64,000 nucleotides of DNA from Epiperipatus broadwayi. Taxonomy: Eukaryota; Onychophora; Udeonychophora; Euonychophora; Peripatidae. Below the pieces are notes generated by a model, which saw only the letters and a program-made list of their open reading frames with translations, did not search any database and was not told the origin of the DNA. The stretch lies in NCBI GenBank assembly GCA_028023455.1, contig JAQFVV010000158.1:122001-186000 (forward strand). The letters run 5' to 3'. Position 1 is the first letter of the stretch. Every line of letters starts with the position of its first letter. The position numbers and the translations under genes are program-made. Below, one piece after another: positions 9,925 through 22,515 of the stretch.

Positions 9925-12420
9925 GTCATTATCAACCATTATTAATCCACTGCAAGATGAAGGTCTCTCCAAGTTCAAACCATCTTCTCTGATCTTTAAT
10001 TTCTCTTCTCCACATCACCCTACACTCTTTCTTATTTTATCTATCTCACATATAATCTCTTGGAATCCAGTTTAAGATTTCAATTGTCGATCTATCATCA
10101 TCTCTTCTAGCAATATGTCCAGCCCAACTCCACTTCAGTCTTTTAATTTTTTAATGAGGTCAATAACACCTGTTTGTTCTCTTATCCATATATTGCATTT
10201 TCGATCTCTTCTTGTTACTCCTAACATGCATCTCTTTATACTTCTTTGAGTGGCCTGAAGTCTATATTGCTCTTCTATTAAGTGTCCAAGTCTCATATCC
10301 ATAAATAAAAACTGGTAAAACACATTTAATAAGAACTTTTCTTTTCAAACACATAGGCATATTTTTTTAGCATGAAGTTATTTCTACCAAAAGCACTCCA
10401 ACCAAGTTTAATTCTATGATTAATTTAATCCATTATGTTTTCATCTGTATTAATAATCTGACCAAGGTATGTGCAGCTGTTAACTTCTATTAAGTCATCA
10501 TAATCAATCTTTATTTTTATATTTTGAAAAAATCCATTAAATATTACTTTAGTCTTTTTAACATTTATCTTTAGTCCTACTTTCATCTGATAACTCCTGC
10601 AACATTTCCTGCAGCTCTAAAGCATTATTTGCAAAAACAACTACACCATCTGCAAAATCTAAATGACTTAAATAATCTCCATTTACTTTCACTTCTTTAG
10701 ATTCTCCTTTTATTTCACAAAATATTTATTGCAGGACTGCTGTAAAACGTTTTGGAGATATGGAGTCACCCTGTCTTACACCCTTCTCAATGTTAAGTTT
10801 CCTAGTATCATTATGTAATATAATTGTTGCTGTTGCATTTTTATAAATATTTTTTTAAATATGACAATATCCTGGATCTATATCTTGATGATTCAATGCT
10901 TTAATCACTGAAGAAATGTTTATAGAATCAAATGCCTTTTCATAATCTACAAATTCAATGGCAACTCATATTCATTTGTCCTTTCTATAATTTCTCTCAA
11001 CACCTGGATATGATTTGCTATACTAAAACCAATTTTAAATTCAGATTGTTCTCTTGGTTGGTGGAAATCCAATGTTTTCTGTAGACGAGTTGTAATTATC
11101 TTGGTAAAAATTTTGTATAAAACTGATAAAAGGCTGATAGGTCTGTAATTTCTAATATGTTCTTTATCACCTTTTTTAATTATTAATATTAATACTGCAC
11201 TCTTTTTGTATAAAACTGATAAAAGGCTGATAGGTCTGTAATTTCTAATATGTTCTTTATCACCTTTTTTAATTATTAATATTAATACTGCACTCTTCCA
11301 ATCATCTGGTATATCTTTATCATTTAGACATTTGGATATAACTTTGCTAAAAAAAAATTCTATTTCTTCACTTGCTTCTTTTAATATATTAATTATAATT
11401 CCATCATTACCTGGAGCCTTTCCTTTCTTCATAAATTTAATTGCATGTCTCACTTCTTCATTTAAAATTCTGGGCAATTCAGAAAATATAATAGATATAG
11501 GAGATACTTGTTCTTTATTATTATATAATTCTTGATAGAACTCTTCTACCTATTTCATGATGTCATCTCTCTTTTTAGTAATAGTTCTATCTTTTTTCCT
11601 TATTGCAGATATAAATTTCCTACCAATACCAAAATATTGTATTACACTCTTGAGACTTTTATTCTATTCTACAGATTTCCTTGATAATTCACAGTTATAC
11701 TTTCTTATATCATTTTCAACTCTTTTCCATACAATTTTACAGAATTCGAGGTATTCAATCCCTTTTAATGCATCATTTTTGTATATCTTCATATTCCTTC
11801 TTTTCTTCATAAATTCTTTAGTCTCAGTAGAAATTTTATTGGTCAATGGCTGCTTCTTTCTAACAGCTATCTTTGTTGCAGTTTTTAAAAGTGTATCAGT
11901 TATTTTCTTATTAATTTCATTCAAATCTGAATCATGTTCAAAATCTACTTATCCTTGAAACCGATTTGTAAGTTCTAATTTAAATTCATTAGAGTGTTTC
12001 TGAGAATTAGGAATATCAACTGTAAATATTGTTTTTCTTAATAATTTTTGTTTCTCTATTTTTGCATTAACATGTATCTTACATCTTACTAATCAATGAT
12101 CACTTCTTGTGTTAAATTTATTAAGAACATTACAATCTTGAAATATGTATTTCTTTTAGTCAAAATATAATCCAATTCTGCTGTACCTTCATTTGGATGC
12201 TTCCATGTCCATTTCCTTTTAACATTTTTCTCAAAAAATGAATTCATAATATAATTTTTTTCTTTTTCTGCAAACTCTACAAGTTATGTCCTCTCTCATT
12301 TCTATTACCACAACTAAAATTACCTACAGCACTTTCATCTTTCATTTGTTTACCAATTCTAGGATTAAAGTCTCCCATAACAATTTTAAAATGTTATTTA
12401 TTCTGATCAAAAGTGTTTCC
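9925..12420 (-). pseudogene. RTE-type LINE relic (endonuclease and reverse transcriptase)
   Basis: Read on the minus strand, 12420 to 9925, the order is the end of the endonuclease (a MGDFN-type motif at about 12380 and a PNEGTAE-like block at about 12190), a linker, then the reverse transcriptase (KKGKAPGNDGI near 11430, NYRPISLLS near 11160 and 11250), and the C-terminal tail near 9950. The product resembles the frames annotated as craniofacial development protein 2-like or endonuclease-reverse transcriptase in invertebrates. Many stops and frameshifts break it. At 10649-10662 the catalytic FADD box reads FADG, so one catalytic aspartate is lost. It is 5'-truncated inside the endonuclease. 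The longest open stretch is 10947-11477 (176 codons). Confidence 0.88.
11111..11296 (-). repeat. Exact 93-bp tandem duplication inside the RT domain
   Basis: Units 11111-11203 and 11204-11296 appear identical. Being 93 bp, the duplication keeps the frame and doubles 31 residues around the NYRPISLL motif of the reverse transcriptase. Identity of the two units in an otherwise eroded element shows the duplication is recent relative to insertion. Confidence 0.9.
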
Positions 12421-13459
12421 TTTATGAAACTTAATATAAATTTTTAGATGTTCAGAAAAAAAAGTGTATATTAAGGAAGCTTTTTTTCTATACCAATTAA
12501 TTGATGTTGCTGGGTTTTTTTTTAATGCTTGCATGATAAATGATGATGATGTATGTAAAAGTCACCTCAAAATTATTTTACTGACTTTCTGGATGCATGA
12601 TTAATTTATCATTAAATGACAAATTTTGACACTTTGTGATTGCTTCTGGATGTATTTTAGTGTGGGAAATCTTGTTAGAGATAAGCATCAGTATATTAAA
12701 AAAATGTAAATTATTATTAAAAATCCACATGGATAGGCTTTAAGACGAGTTTTTCCCTCAATTTTTTGTTATAGAATAAGTATTGTTTTAATGGCATTGA
12801 CATAGCAAAGCGAATAATTGGCAAAATGAATTTAATGTGAATGTTTTAGCTGTTGCAATCAGAATTTCAAAGTCATCATAGATTATATCTGATATGCTTC
12901 AATATATACTGTTAGATATTTAAGTTTAGTTGTGATGATAAATTCTAAAAATTAAGAAAAAATTTGTTTATTTTATATCTCTTTGTTGTTATGTTGTTAC
13001 AGAAAAGTGTATTTGCAATTTTTTAGAAAGTTTACTTTTCTAAATAGTGAGTTTGTTCAAAGGCTTCAATTTACGATTTATTTTCAGTGATATTTATTTA
13101 ATCTTGATAAATTATGGGGTTGGCCATATTTGTTATTGCTATTCACTTTTTGCTTGGACACTTAAAATTATGTTTAATGATGCAATTTCTCAAGAGTCAG
13201 GACCTGATGTTTGAGAGTATTGCATTAGAAAATTGTTTAATTACATAGTGTTTTTACTAGCAATAGTTCTATGGCTGTTTTATGTAAATTGATCTCTTAA
13301 TAAATAAAAATTTGTCAATGAGTTTTTATATTCTATTGCATCTTTTACCTTTCATGTATTCTGATTAATATTGTTATTTTTTAAAAATTTTCTAATCTTT
13401 TTTTACATTGTTTTAATATTATTTTAAAATCTTAAAAATTCAGTCCCACTTGAATTCAA
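12421..13459. other. Intergenic sequence, nothing recognised
   Basis: A/T-rich, with a short GATGAT run near 12541. No frame or shared repeat was seen. Confidence 0.5.
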
Positions 13460-13602
13460 TGCTTTTATCTTTTGTTTACTTGCAGTTTTAACTGATCTAC
13501 AGATTTCATCAAAACTGTTTTTAAGGAACAGCTCTGATGAAGATTGTAGATCAGTTGAAACTGTAAGTAAATAAAGAATAACAACAACATTAAGATAAAG
13601 CA
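13460..13602. repeat. Short foldback element, 143 bp
   Basis: Arms of about 60 bp face each other around ttttttaagg at about 13516-13526. TTTACTTGCAGTTTTAACTG on the left mirrors CAGTTGAAACTGTAAGTAAA on the right, and the ends match (gcttttatctt with aagataaagc). The arms carry a motif related to that in the 611-1650 foldback (gatgaaga...cagt...aaactgtaa), so both may derive from one element family. Confidence 0.75.
13534..13561 (+). ncRNA. Hammerhead-ribozyme-like core, best copy
   Basis: CTGATGA (13534-13540) and GAAAC (13557-13561) match the hammerhead core exactly. Between them a stem GATTG/CAGTT (with two G-U pairs) closes a loop TAGAT, after one extra A. Hammerheads of this core are known from Penelope-like elements and retrozymes. 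Stem III and the cleavage site were not assigned, and the flanking pairing is dominated by the foldback arms. The left arm has a decayed copy (13484-13511, minus). Confidence 0.35.
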
Positions 13603-14467
13603 GATAAGGATTATACTTTTAAAATTTTTTCTCTGATTACAATCTTAATATCTTAGAAGTAGTAGACATACTACATTTAATTTTTCTTTTAGTTTATGCT
13701 TTAAACTGCAAGGAGCTACTGAACCCATATTGGAATAACACATTGATAAATTTAAGCTTTTGAGGAAAAATTGGATTTTTATAAAAGGATATCATACTAA
13801 AGTACATATTAATTGTAAATTATATATTGTACTGTTTATTTATATATGGTACAAATATATTGGCATCTGGTAAAAGCTAAAAAAAAAAAAAAGCAAATTT
13901 AGATTTATTTTTGATTAGTATAATTTTAATAAAAAAAAAAAACGTACAATGAAAGTTAAATTTTTCGTCCACATTTTTTTTATGTAATTAAAAATAGAAG
14001 TTAAAATTGGAAAGAATAAATGACATGCAGATTACTGATCCAGATAAATTAAAAGAATTCCAAAAATAAAAAGATTACAATTAGAAAATTAAAAGAATTC
14101 CAAGAGTAAAAAGATTACAATTAGAAAAATCTTTTTAGGTAATTAAAGATGGCAGAATTATGCTAAAAAAATAAAGACTTTGTAATGTAAATTTAAGAGA
14201 GAGTGTACAAGATTATTATCTTATATGCTAATAAAAGGACAAAAGGATGCACAGAAGTTTCAAAAACTGGATTGAGGTATAAAAAGAAGATGACAACTTT
14301 GATCTAGGTCTTTCATTTATTTGCACGTTATGTGTTCTTAAAGTGGAGATTTCCATGAGAGTGACCTGTTGCCATGAAATGCATTTGTATAGGAACACTA
14401 CTCACTTTCTGAATGAAGGTGTCATGCAAGAAAGGAAATGAAGCCTTATGGCCACCTTCTTTTGCAG
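13603..14467. other. Intergenic or intronic sequence before a candidate exon
   Basis: A near-identical direct repeat (attaaaagaattccaa then gtaaaaagattacaattaga) occurs at about 14047-14088 and 14089-14127. GC rises from about 14320. No other feature was seen. Confidence 0.5.
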
Positions 14468-14576
14468 CGAGGGTCATCACAAGCGGGCTTCTTGCTTCAG
14501 CTATTGAACAGACCAGATGCCAGCAGGAGAGACCAATTATAAGCTCGGGATCCCATAAATCTTTACAAACTTACCG
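14468..14576 (+). CDS. Candidate internal coding exon, 109 bp
   Basis: A pyrimidine-rich acceptor (CCTTCTTTTGCAG) ends at 14467 and a consensus donor (CCG|GTAAGTC) has its GT at 14577-14578. One of the three forward frames is open from end to end and reads RVITSGLLASAIEQ at its start and SSGSHKSLQTYR at its end, 36 codons. It begins two bases into a codon and ends with two bases of the next. GC content is about twice that of the surroundings. I do not recognise the protein family. Its phase does not fit a splice from the donors nearest the end of the 6828 frame, so it probably belongs to another gene with long introns, or follows an unseen exon. It could also be a noncoding exon. Confidence 0.55.
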
Positions 14577-16984
14577 GTAAGTCAAGATTACTTATTCCTG
14601 ATGTGACAAAATTAAGCGTTTGCAAACAATTCTTAAAAAATATGCTTAAAATAATTCCGATAGAGACATTAATTTTCTTATTCAAGAGACATTCATTTTA
14701 AGGAACTTTCTAGAAAAAATTTGAAAGTGAACTGTAATTGTGAAACTGTTTTTTTTTTATTAGTTGATTCATGTCTGGATTAGCATGCATGTAATCTTTC
14801 CAATTAATTAAATCATAATGTGTTTATTTTTATATTTTAATTTGTTAGAATAAAAAAATATTTCTTTCTAATACTAACTTTTCCTTGTGCATTATTAATA
14901 ATAGTTATTAATGATTATTATTAAATTTATTAATATTAGTTTAGTAAGATTTGAAAATATAATTTACCTTTGCCAATATGTTTCAAATAAGCTCCTGGAA
15001 TAATAATATCTAAAAAAATAATTCTAGTTATGGTATAATATAATACCGATTCTTTTAAAAACATTTTTCTTTTTAATTTGCAAGACATGATAGCGACAGA
15101 TTTCAGTGGATTCTTATATGAATCCTAGCGCCCTTATAAAAGAAATAAAAGCTAATTTCGTCGATAGCGTAAATCGTAACAATTACTAGGTAGAGTTGAT
15201 CAGGAAATATAGTTATGTTTTTAGAAATAGGAACGAAACTTTCTTCTTTTTGCATAACTTGATCAACTCACTCATTTATTGCATATAGAGGCCTAGCATT
15301 TCTTTTTTTTTTTAATGTAATTTTCTTATTTATCTTCAATTTTTTTTTAATTTTTTCTTTGTCTCTCAAAATAAACAAAAAATAGGAGCCAACTGTAAAT
15401 ATCTAGTTTTATAAAATATGTTAGTGAAAGATGAAATTCATTGTAAATAACATTTTTAAAATTTTTCATCAAAGAAAATGTGGTACTTAATCAATACATA
15501 GTACAATAAAACAATGAACTGGGTTAACAACAAAAAAATTAAGAAAAAAGAAAGGGTAAAATGACAAAATATTATTATGATTTTTTTAGCTATTTTAATT
15601 ACCAGCAATGAATAGAGCAAACATCCAGAAAAAGACTAGAAACAGGATCTAGTTTACTGCTGTTTTATTGTCAAGATAGCATTTGGAATTCAGATGAGAC
15701 TATAATAGTTTAGAAACTTTAGATGTAATTTTATTCAGAATCTGGCTTTTACCCATGAGTATTTTACTCCCATCACCAGATTGACAGAATGCTTTTGATG
15801 GTTATGGATGGTTTATCTAATGTCCCATTATGGGAAAATGACATGCATAGATGTTCAAGAAATTGAATATTTTATTATTGTACAAGTACTTATTTTGAAA
15901 TTGCTTTTTAAAATTTTTTTAAAAAATGATGAACTACATATAATACCTGTTCAATTTTTGCAAGCTATTTACATTTTTAGATTACTTTATAAAAAATTAT
16001 TACAAAAACACTACTATTATTTTACCTAAATATAGATAAATGTTGTAAAATTACAAACATATGTTCCACTCTTGGCATACTTATTTTTAAGATTATTTCA
16101 TATAAAAATCTAGATTCCACTATTTATACCCTTAAATATGCATTACCATCAAAAGTTTGCTGAATCTTCAATGTATTTATTAGCTATCTCAATATGACTT
16201 CAGAAACTCCACATAATATTTAAAAGCAGAAACTAAATATAAAATAGAATGTAGTATCCAACTATTGATAACAATACATGTTAATTTGTGATATTATAAA
16301 TGTTTTGATTAAGTCATTCTTATTACTGACTATGGCATTCTGTAATTATAAAAACTTTAATAATTTTATTTCTAAAAAGTTATCTTAAAATGGTTTGTAG
16401 CAATTAACAAAACAATTCAAACATTTTTATTTTTGATCATTAAATTTAATCTACTTCACAGTGTTGTTTTATGCAATATTAACATGATCACATTTACAAA
16501 ATTCTGATATATTAAAATTTATTGAACAGTGTTATTATCACAAATATTTTAAGACAGTGGCTTTGTGCGTAAATTCATTTCTCTTCTCAAAGGCAGACTG
16601 AGTACTACAACTAAATGCTTGATAATTATTAACTTATCACATAATTTTCCGATCTTACTCATATGAAGTTTTCTACATCCTATGAATCATCTTCTATAAA
16701 TTTGACTAATCAATGGACACTAAATGGTATGATGCTATAATTGTCAGATTACTCTAGGGATAATCAACCTTTTTATACCTACCTCCCACTTTAGTATCTC
16801 TGTTAGTAGTAAAATTTTCTAACCACCCACTGGTTCCACAGTAATGGTGATTTATAAAGTAGGGAAGTAACTTTACTTTATAAAATTTATAAAGCAGAGT
16901 TACAGCAAGCTAAAGCATATAAATCTCTATGAATTTTTTTTAAAAAGTTAATTAAATTTTTAAAAAAAAAAAGTGCTTCAGTGT
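14577..16984. other. Intergenic or intronic sequence after the candidate exon
   Basis: Mostly plain AT-rich DNA. A patch at about 15080-15230 has several CpGs (tagcgacag, cctagcgcc, tcgtcgatagcg) that are rare elsewhere in the window, but no frame or splice signals there convince me. Confidence 0.45.
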
Positions 16985-17075
16985 TGGACAAAACCCCTAC
17001 TGGCCACCATGAAGGTTGGAACACCTATTAGTGGATGGTAGGAACCAGGATGACTACCACTGCACTACAGTATAG
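16985..17075 (-). mobile_element. tRNA-derived SINE relic
   Basis: On the minus strand TAGTGCAGTGGTAG (complement of about 17054-17067) matches a pol III A box. About 43 bases on, GGTGTTCCAACCTTC approximates a B box. It resembles the head of family G but has a different tail and is richer in GC than its flanks. Confidence 0.42.
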
Positions 17076-17282
17076 TGGATCAAATTGTTTTTGAAAGTAT
17101 GTGAGTAAGCTAAAAAAGTCTTGTGACATTATTAGCATTAACTTTCCTAGACAATAATAAAAAAGTTTATAATTAGTTGTGGTCACTAAAATATTAGAAA
17201 TTAATATCAGATTTGTATAACTATTCAAATAAGTTGACTTGGAGTTTAAAACTAAGATTTTTTTTATATTCCATCTATTTTT

Positions 17283-20000
17283 TTTAATCTTTAGCCTCTC
17301 TTTTCCACATTACCTCAGCACACTTTCTTATTTTATCCATCCATCTCACATGTTGTCTCTTTCTAGGACTTTTAAAATCTCTTGTATTCCAGTTTAAGAT
17401 TTCAACTGTTAATTTATTATCATCTCTTCTAACAATATGTCCAATCCAACTTCATTTCAGTCTCTTAATTCTTTTAATAAAATCAGTAATACCTGTTTTA
17501 TTCTCAGCCATGTATTTTGTATTTGATTTCTTATTGTTATTCCTAACATGCATCTTTCAATACTTTATTGAGTGGTCTAAAATCTCTGCATTGCTCCTCT
17601 GTTAAGTGTCCAAGTCTCAGATCCATAATTAATTACTAAAGAAACACATTTATTAAAATCTTCCTTTTCAAACACATAGGCATATTTCCTTTTAATATTA
17701 AGTTACTTCTACTAAAAGCACTCCAACCAAGTTTAATTCTATAATTAATTTCATCCATTATGTTTCCTTCTGTAGTGATAATCTGGTCAAGGTATCTGTA
17801 GTTGTTAACATCTAATTCATCATTATCAATCTTTATTTTCTTCTTTTGATAAAACCCATAGAATATTACTTAAGGTTTTTTAATCTTTATTTTTAGTCCT
17901 ACTGTTTTACATTTATCTGATAACTCTTGCAACATTTCCTTACGTTCTAAAATATTATTTTCAAAAACAACTATATCAACTGTAAAATCTAGATAACTTA
18001 AATAATTTTTATTTACTTTTACTCCCTTAGGCTCCTAGTTTAATCCACAAAATACTTATTGCAAAACTGCTGTAAAAAGTTTTGGAGATATGGAGTTATC
18101 CTGTCATACATCTTTCTAAATGTTAATCTTACTAGTATCATTATGTAATCTAACTCTTTCTGCTGCATTTTTATAAACATCCTTCAGAATATGATAATGT
18201 CCTGGGTCTATACTTTGATGATCCAATGCTTTAATCACTAAAGAAATGCTTATAATCTATAAGTCCAAAGAATAATGGCAACTTACATGCATAAGTTAAT
18301 ATGGTCTGGTCATATAACCTTTAGAATGTAATCTTTTTACTATCATTATATAATCTAATTGCTAATATTGCATTCTTATAAATAGTTTCTAGAATATGAC
18401 AATATTCTAGGTCAATATATTGATGATCCAATGCATTAATCACTAAAGAAATGCTTATAATCTATAAATCCCCAGCATAATGGCAATTTTTATTCATAGT
18501 TTTTTTTATATAACTTCTCTCAATAACATGATCCACTGTAGTAAACCAATTTTAAATCCAGATTGTATTTTTGGTTGGTTAAAATCCAAAGTTTGCTGTT
18601 GGTGAATTGTAATTATCCCTTGGTAAAAATTTTCTATAGAACTGATAAAATAAGGATAAGTCTGTAATTTCTAATGTCTTCTTTATAACCTTTTTAAAAT
18701 ATTGATATTCCACATATCTAGTATATTTTTATTATTTAAACATTTGTCATATAACTTTGTCAAAAAACTTCTAATTCTTCACCTGCTTCTTTTAATATAT
18801 CGATTATAATTCCATCATCATTTGGAGCTTTCCCCTTCTTCATAAATTTAATTGCATGTTTCATTTCTTCATTTAAAATTGTAGACAATTCAGAAAATAT
18901 AATAGTTGTAGCAGGTAATTTTTCATGTTCTTTATTGCTATATAATTCTTGAATGAACTCTTCTACACATTTCATAATGTCATCTTTCTTTTTAGTAATA
19001 GTTCTATCTTTTTTTATTTTTGCAAATATAAGTTTCCTACTAATACCAAGATGTTTTAAATTCTTGAGATTTTTATTTTCTTTGAAGCTTTATTTGCTAG
19101 TTCACAATTATACTTTCTTACATCATTATCAACTCTTTTTGCACTACTTTACAAAATTTGAGATATTTAAACTTTTTTAATACATCACTTTTATTTTTAT
19201 ATTCCTTATTTTTTTCGTAAATTGTCTTGTCTTATCTCAGAAGAAATTTTACTGGGCAATTGTTGCTTTTTTATACAAGCTATCTTTATTGCAGTTTTTA
19301 AAAGTGTATCAATTATCTTCCTATTGATTTCATTTATTTTAAATCAGTTCAAAATCAATATTTAAAAATGATTTGAAATTTCTACTTTAAATTTATTGGT
19401 ATATTTCCGAAGATTAGGAATACCAACTGTGAATTTTTTTTAATCATTTTTGTGTCTCTAATTTTGCATTAATGATATCTTACTAATCAATGATTATTTT
19501 CTGTGTTGAATTTATTACAAACATCACAATCTTGAAATACATATTTTCTGCTAGTCAAAATCCAATCCAATTCTGCTGTACCTTCATTTGGATGCATCCA
19601 TGTCCATTTCAATTTAACATTTTCTCAAAAAAAAAAATTCATAATATAAAGTTTTTCTTTTTTTTGCAAACTCCACAATTCTACATTCTCTTTCATTTCT
19701 ATTATCACAACTAAATTTATCTACAACACTTTCATCCTTCAATTGTTTATCAATTTTAGCATTAAAATCTCCCATAACAATTTTAAAATGTTTGATCTGA
19801 TCAAAACTCTTGTACATCCATATAAAAATCCTCTACTTTTTCATCACAATGAGAACTCATTAAGGCATAAACCTGAGTTTATCTGCATTGACATCTTCTA
19901 TTAAGTTGAATAATTAATCTTACTATTCTGTCTGATACTCCATCAATCCCCACAATGTTACTCAACTTGGACTTCCAATGCTTGTGCCTTTGGAGTACAG
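17283..20000 (-). pseudogene. RTE-type LINE relic, older copy
   Basis: It is collinear with the 9925-12420 element over most of its length and further eroded. On the minus strand from 20000 down: endonuclease blocks (VYALMSS at about 19870, MGDFNAKI near 19765, DNRNERE near 19700), then RT blocks (KFMKKGKAP near 18830), then the C-terminal part. The catalytic box near 17970 reads FTVD instead of FADD. Stops and indels are frequent, and the 3' end is truncated. A diverged 205-bp offset duplication spans about 18116-18478. Confidence 0.85.
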
Positions 20001-20059
20001 TACATGTCCACTTTTTAAAAATCAATTGTTATTTACCTTTTTTTCTGATTTCACCAAGT

Positions 20060-20345
20060 CTAGTAATGTCCATTTAATATTAGACAGTTCTTCTTAACTG
20101 AAATACTAGTTGGCTTTTTGAAGGCAGAATAAATGTGTGTGTGAATGAATTTTTTAAAATGGATATTTACAATTACGACAGACAAAAATAAATCATGGCC
20201 TTTATTCCCAAGAGACTTTAAAGTCATCTGCTAAGGCATCAATTGTGGAGGGTGCTAAGAATTCCCTGATTGTGGAACTAGACTGCCATTTGCTGATGAT
20301 CTTTTCAAATCGCTTTCAAATGAAAGAATATTGCAAAGATTCAAT
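20060..20345 (+). repeat. Family D interspersed repeat, copy 1
   Basis: It shares with 30600-30915, in the same orientation, the ordered blocks tgaaggcagaat, gtgtgtgaatgaatt, gacagacaaaaataa, ttattccca, taaagtcat and tgatgatctttt. Both copies sit next to the 5' side of an RTE relic, but the LINEs point in opposite directions, so D is an independent element. A short open frame at 20245-20433 overlaps it and looks accidental. Confidence 0.65.
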
Positions 20346-22107
20346 AAGCTTTATAAAAATCATATTGTTCCTTAGTCTTTTCAAATTGTTACTGAATAAT
20401 TCTAGGAATTATTTGAGTAAATCAGAATATTAATCACTCTTGGAGTCCTTGAGATAACTAATTGAGAATACTGACAAAAGAAGTAATGAAACAAAAAAAT
20501 CACATAATCCCCACAGTATATTTTCTGCTGAATAATCAGCAATTAGTGTAATCTGTACTATCCATAAGTCTATTAAAAAAATTATTTTAGCATTTTCTAT
20601 AATTTTAATTAACATTATAAACATTTTGTTTATATATATGTATTTTAAAAAAAAAGATCCATTATGATTATAAAGTAAAAATGATACACAAATATGTAAA
20701 GAAGATTGGATTATTTTACTAGAAAAAAAAATACAATTTTGTTTTCATAAGAGTAAAATAAACAAACAAAACATGGCTGTTAAATGCTTATAGCCTTCCC
20801 ATGTAATCAATATTATGCTTCTGGAAAAGCTATTGTTGCAAAAATAGTGAAAGCTATACTGGGTGAAATAAAATAATCAAAAGTGTAATCTCATTTGCCA
20901 AAAATATCACTTGCGATAAATATCAAAAGAAACTTCTTAGTGGATTGATTATCTCTGCAGAAACCACATATTAGTTTAAGCAATCAATATGGTCATTATA
21001 TTTCTGAGCATAAAACTCATGCTCATTTAGTGAAAAGAATTAATTAAAGATAATTTCATAAGTATTTTTAACTTTTGCATTTTTGTATTACCTTACAATC
21101 CAAACACAAATTTCAAAAATAAATAAAAATTCTGACAAGAAATTATTATTATTTCAGTCCAGTAGTAATTCTCTTCATCATATCTTAAAACCATCTATTG
21201 AAAGATTGAGTAATCGATATATACCAGGCATTAAAGGCTCTAAAATTTTAATCTCCAGACTGGTTTGGGATTTTGCCTTCATCAGTGATAACTATGATTC
21301 AAAGCTGGAACAAATGCATGTATGTATCTAGTAGGTAAACAAATGCATTTGTGTATCTAGTAGGTATCTTTTATTTCTTTTATACTATCTAAGCTATTTG
21401 TTTGAATAAGAATATGAGAAAGTCATGTGATAAGATATATTCTGATGCAAGGGTAAGAGGTAAAATCAGAAGAATTAGAAATAAAATTAACGGATCAGAA
21501 ATTTTGATTAAAAAAAATCATTCAAATTTAAAAGTCCAAGCATTCAATTATTAATATTGATACATTTTTCAAAGGGTATTTAAAAACTGATGATGTAAAG
21601 TAATGATTTTCAACTCACAAATGTTAAGCTTAATATATTAATAAATATTTTGTGTGTGAAAAAAATCCAAAAGAAGATGGACTAAATTTATAAAAAATTT
21701 TGCTTGTAAATTGTTTTTTTTTTTTTTTAAATCTAATCTGAAGAGAAATTTGATACAAAATAGTGGTATAATAATCAAAATGAAGTGTATTTATTAATTA
21801 GTAAACAAATAATTAAGTTTTTTAATATGATGTAGTAATTGCTGAAGCATCATCTAAAAAGTGTAATAAAAAATAAAATCTAATATTTACACAACTAATT
21901 AACATATTTAAAGTGAACTATAAAAACTAAGATTTACAGTACAGCAATTTTGGAACAAACTCCTCATACTCAGCACATGTTATACTTTCGACCTGGGTCA
22001 AACACAAATTAGCAGCTAAACTTCAATATTTAAAACAAAATAATTTATATAAAAAGATGAAAGATATAGCAATGCAAATTATTAAATATGTTATTTTTTA
22101 TATTAAT
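20346..22107. other. Intergenic sequence with one family C repeat fragment
   Basis: The block 21161-21229 (agtagtaattctcttcatca, then aaaccatct and ttgagtaat) recurs at 42567-42627 in the same order, so it is a dispersed repeat of unknown type. The rest is AT-rich with poly-T at about 21713-21728. Confidence 0.5.
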
Positions 22108-22515
22108 ATATAGGGTATATGAGCACAGACTTTCACACGATCAACCACTCTCCACACTATCTCATAATACTGATACACTCGAACACACATATGTTGAAAA
22201 GATAAATAATCACTAATATACATATTTCATGCTAAACCAGCAATCATCAGTTGGTCCAGATTACCATCTCCACACATATATGCTATAAGTGCTCAGATAT
22301 ATATTCAGATAGCCAATCCTCATACTTTAATGGACAGGCTTCAATCTACTCCACACTCCAACTCTTCAACCATCCATCCAATTGAAAATCTGATGATGGA
22401 ATGCTCAAAGACCACCCTGAGGCCAAGATTCTTGTCACACCATATTGACCTAAGGTCAATCTGACCCCTCATGTACAGGACATAATCCATTTAATACATA
22501 TACAAGGGATGGGCA
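22108..22515 (+). repeat. Family B repeat, complete single copy
   Basis: This about 408-bp copy is uninverted and defines the family. It runs from tagggtatatgagcacagac through gctaaaccagcaatcatcag and tgatgatggaatgctcaaag to aagggatgggca. Related copies at 5531-6302, 45062-45832 and 63655-64000 all share the order. Clear target-site duplications were not found. It has no open frame. Confidence 0.85.

Noticed and set aside
11332-11958. Plus-strand open frames rich in Phe, Leu and Ile
   Set aside because: They are antisense shadows of the minus-strand RTE coding sequence.
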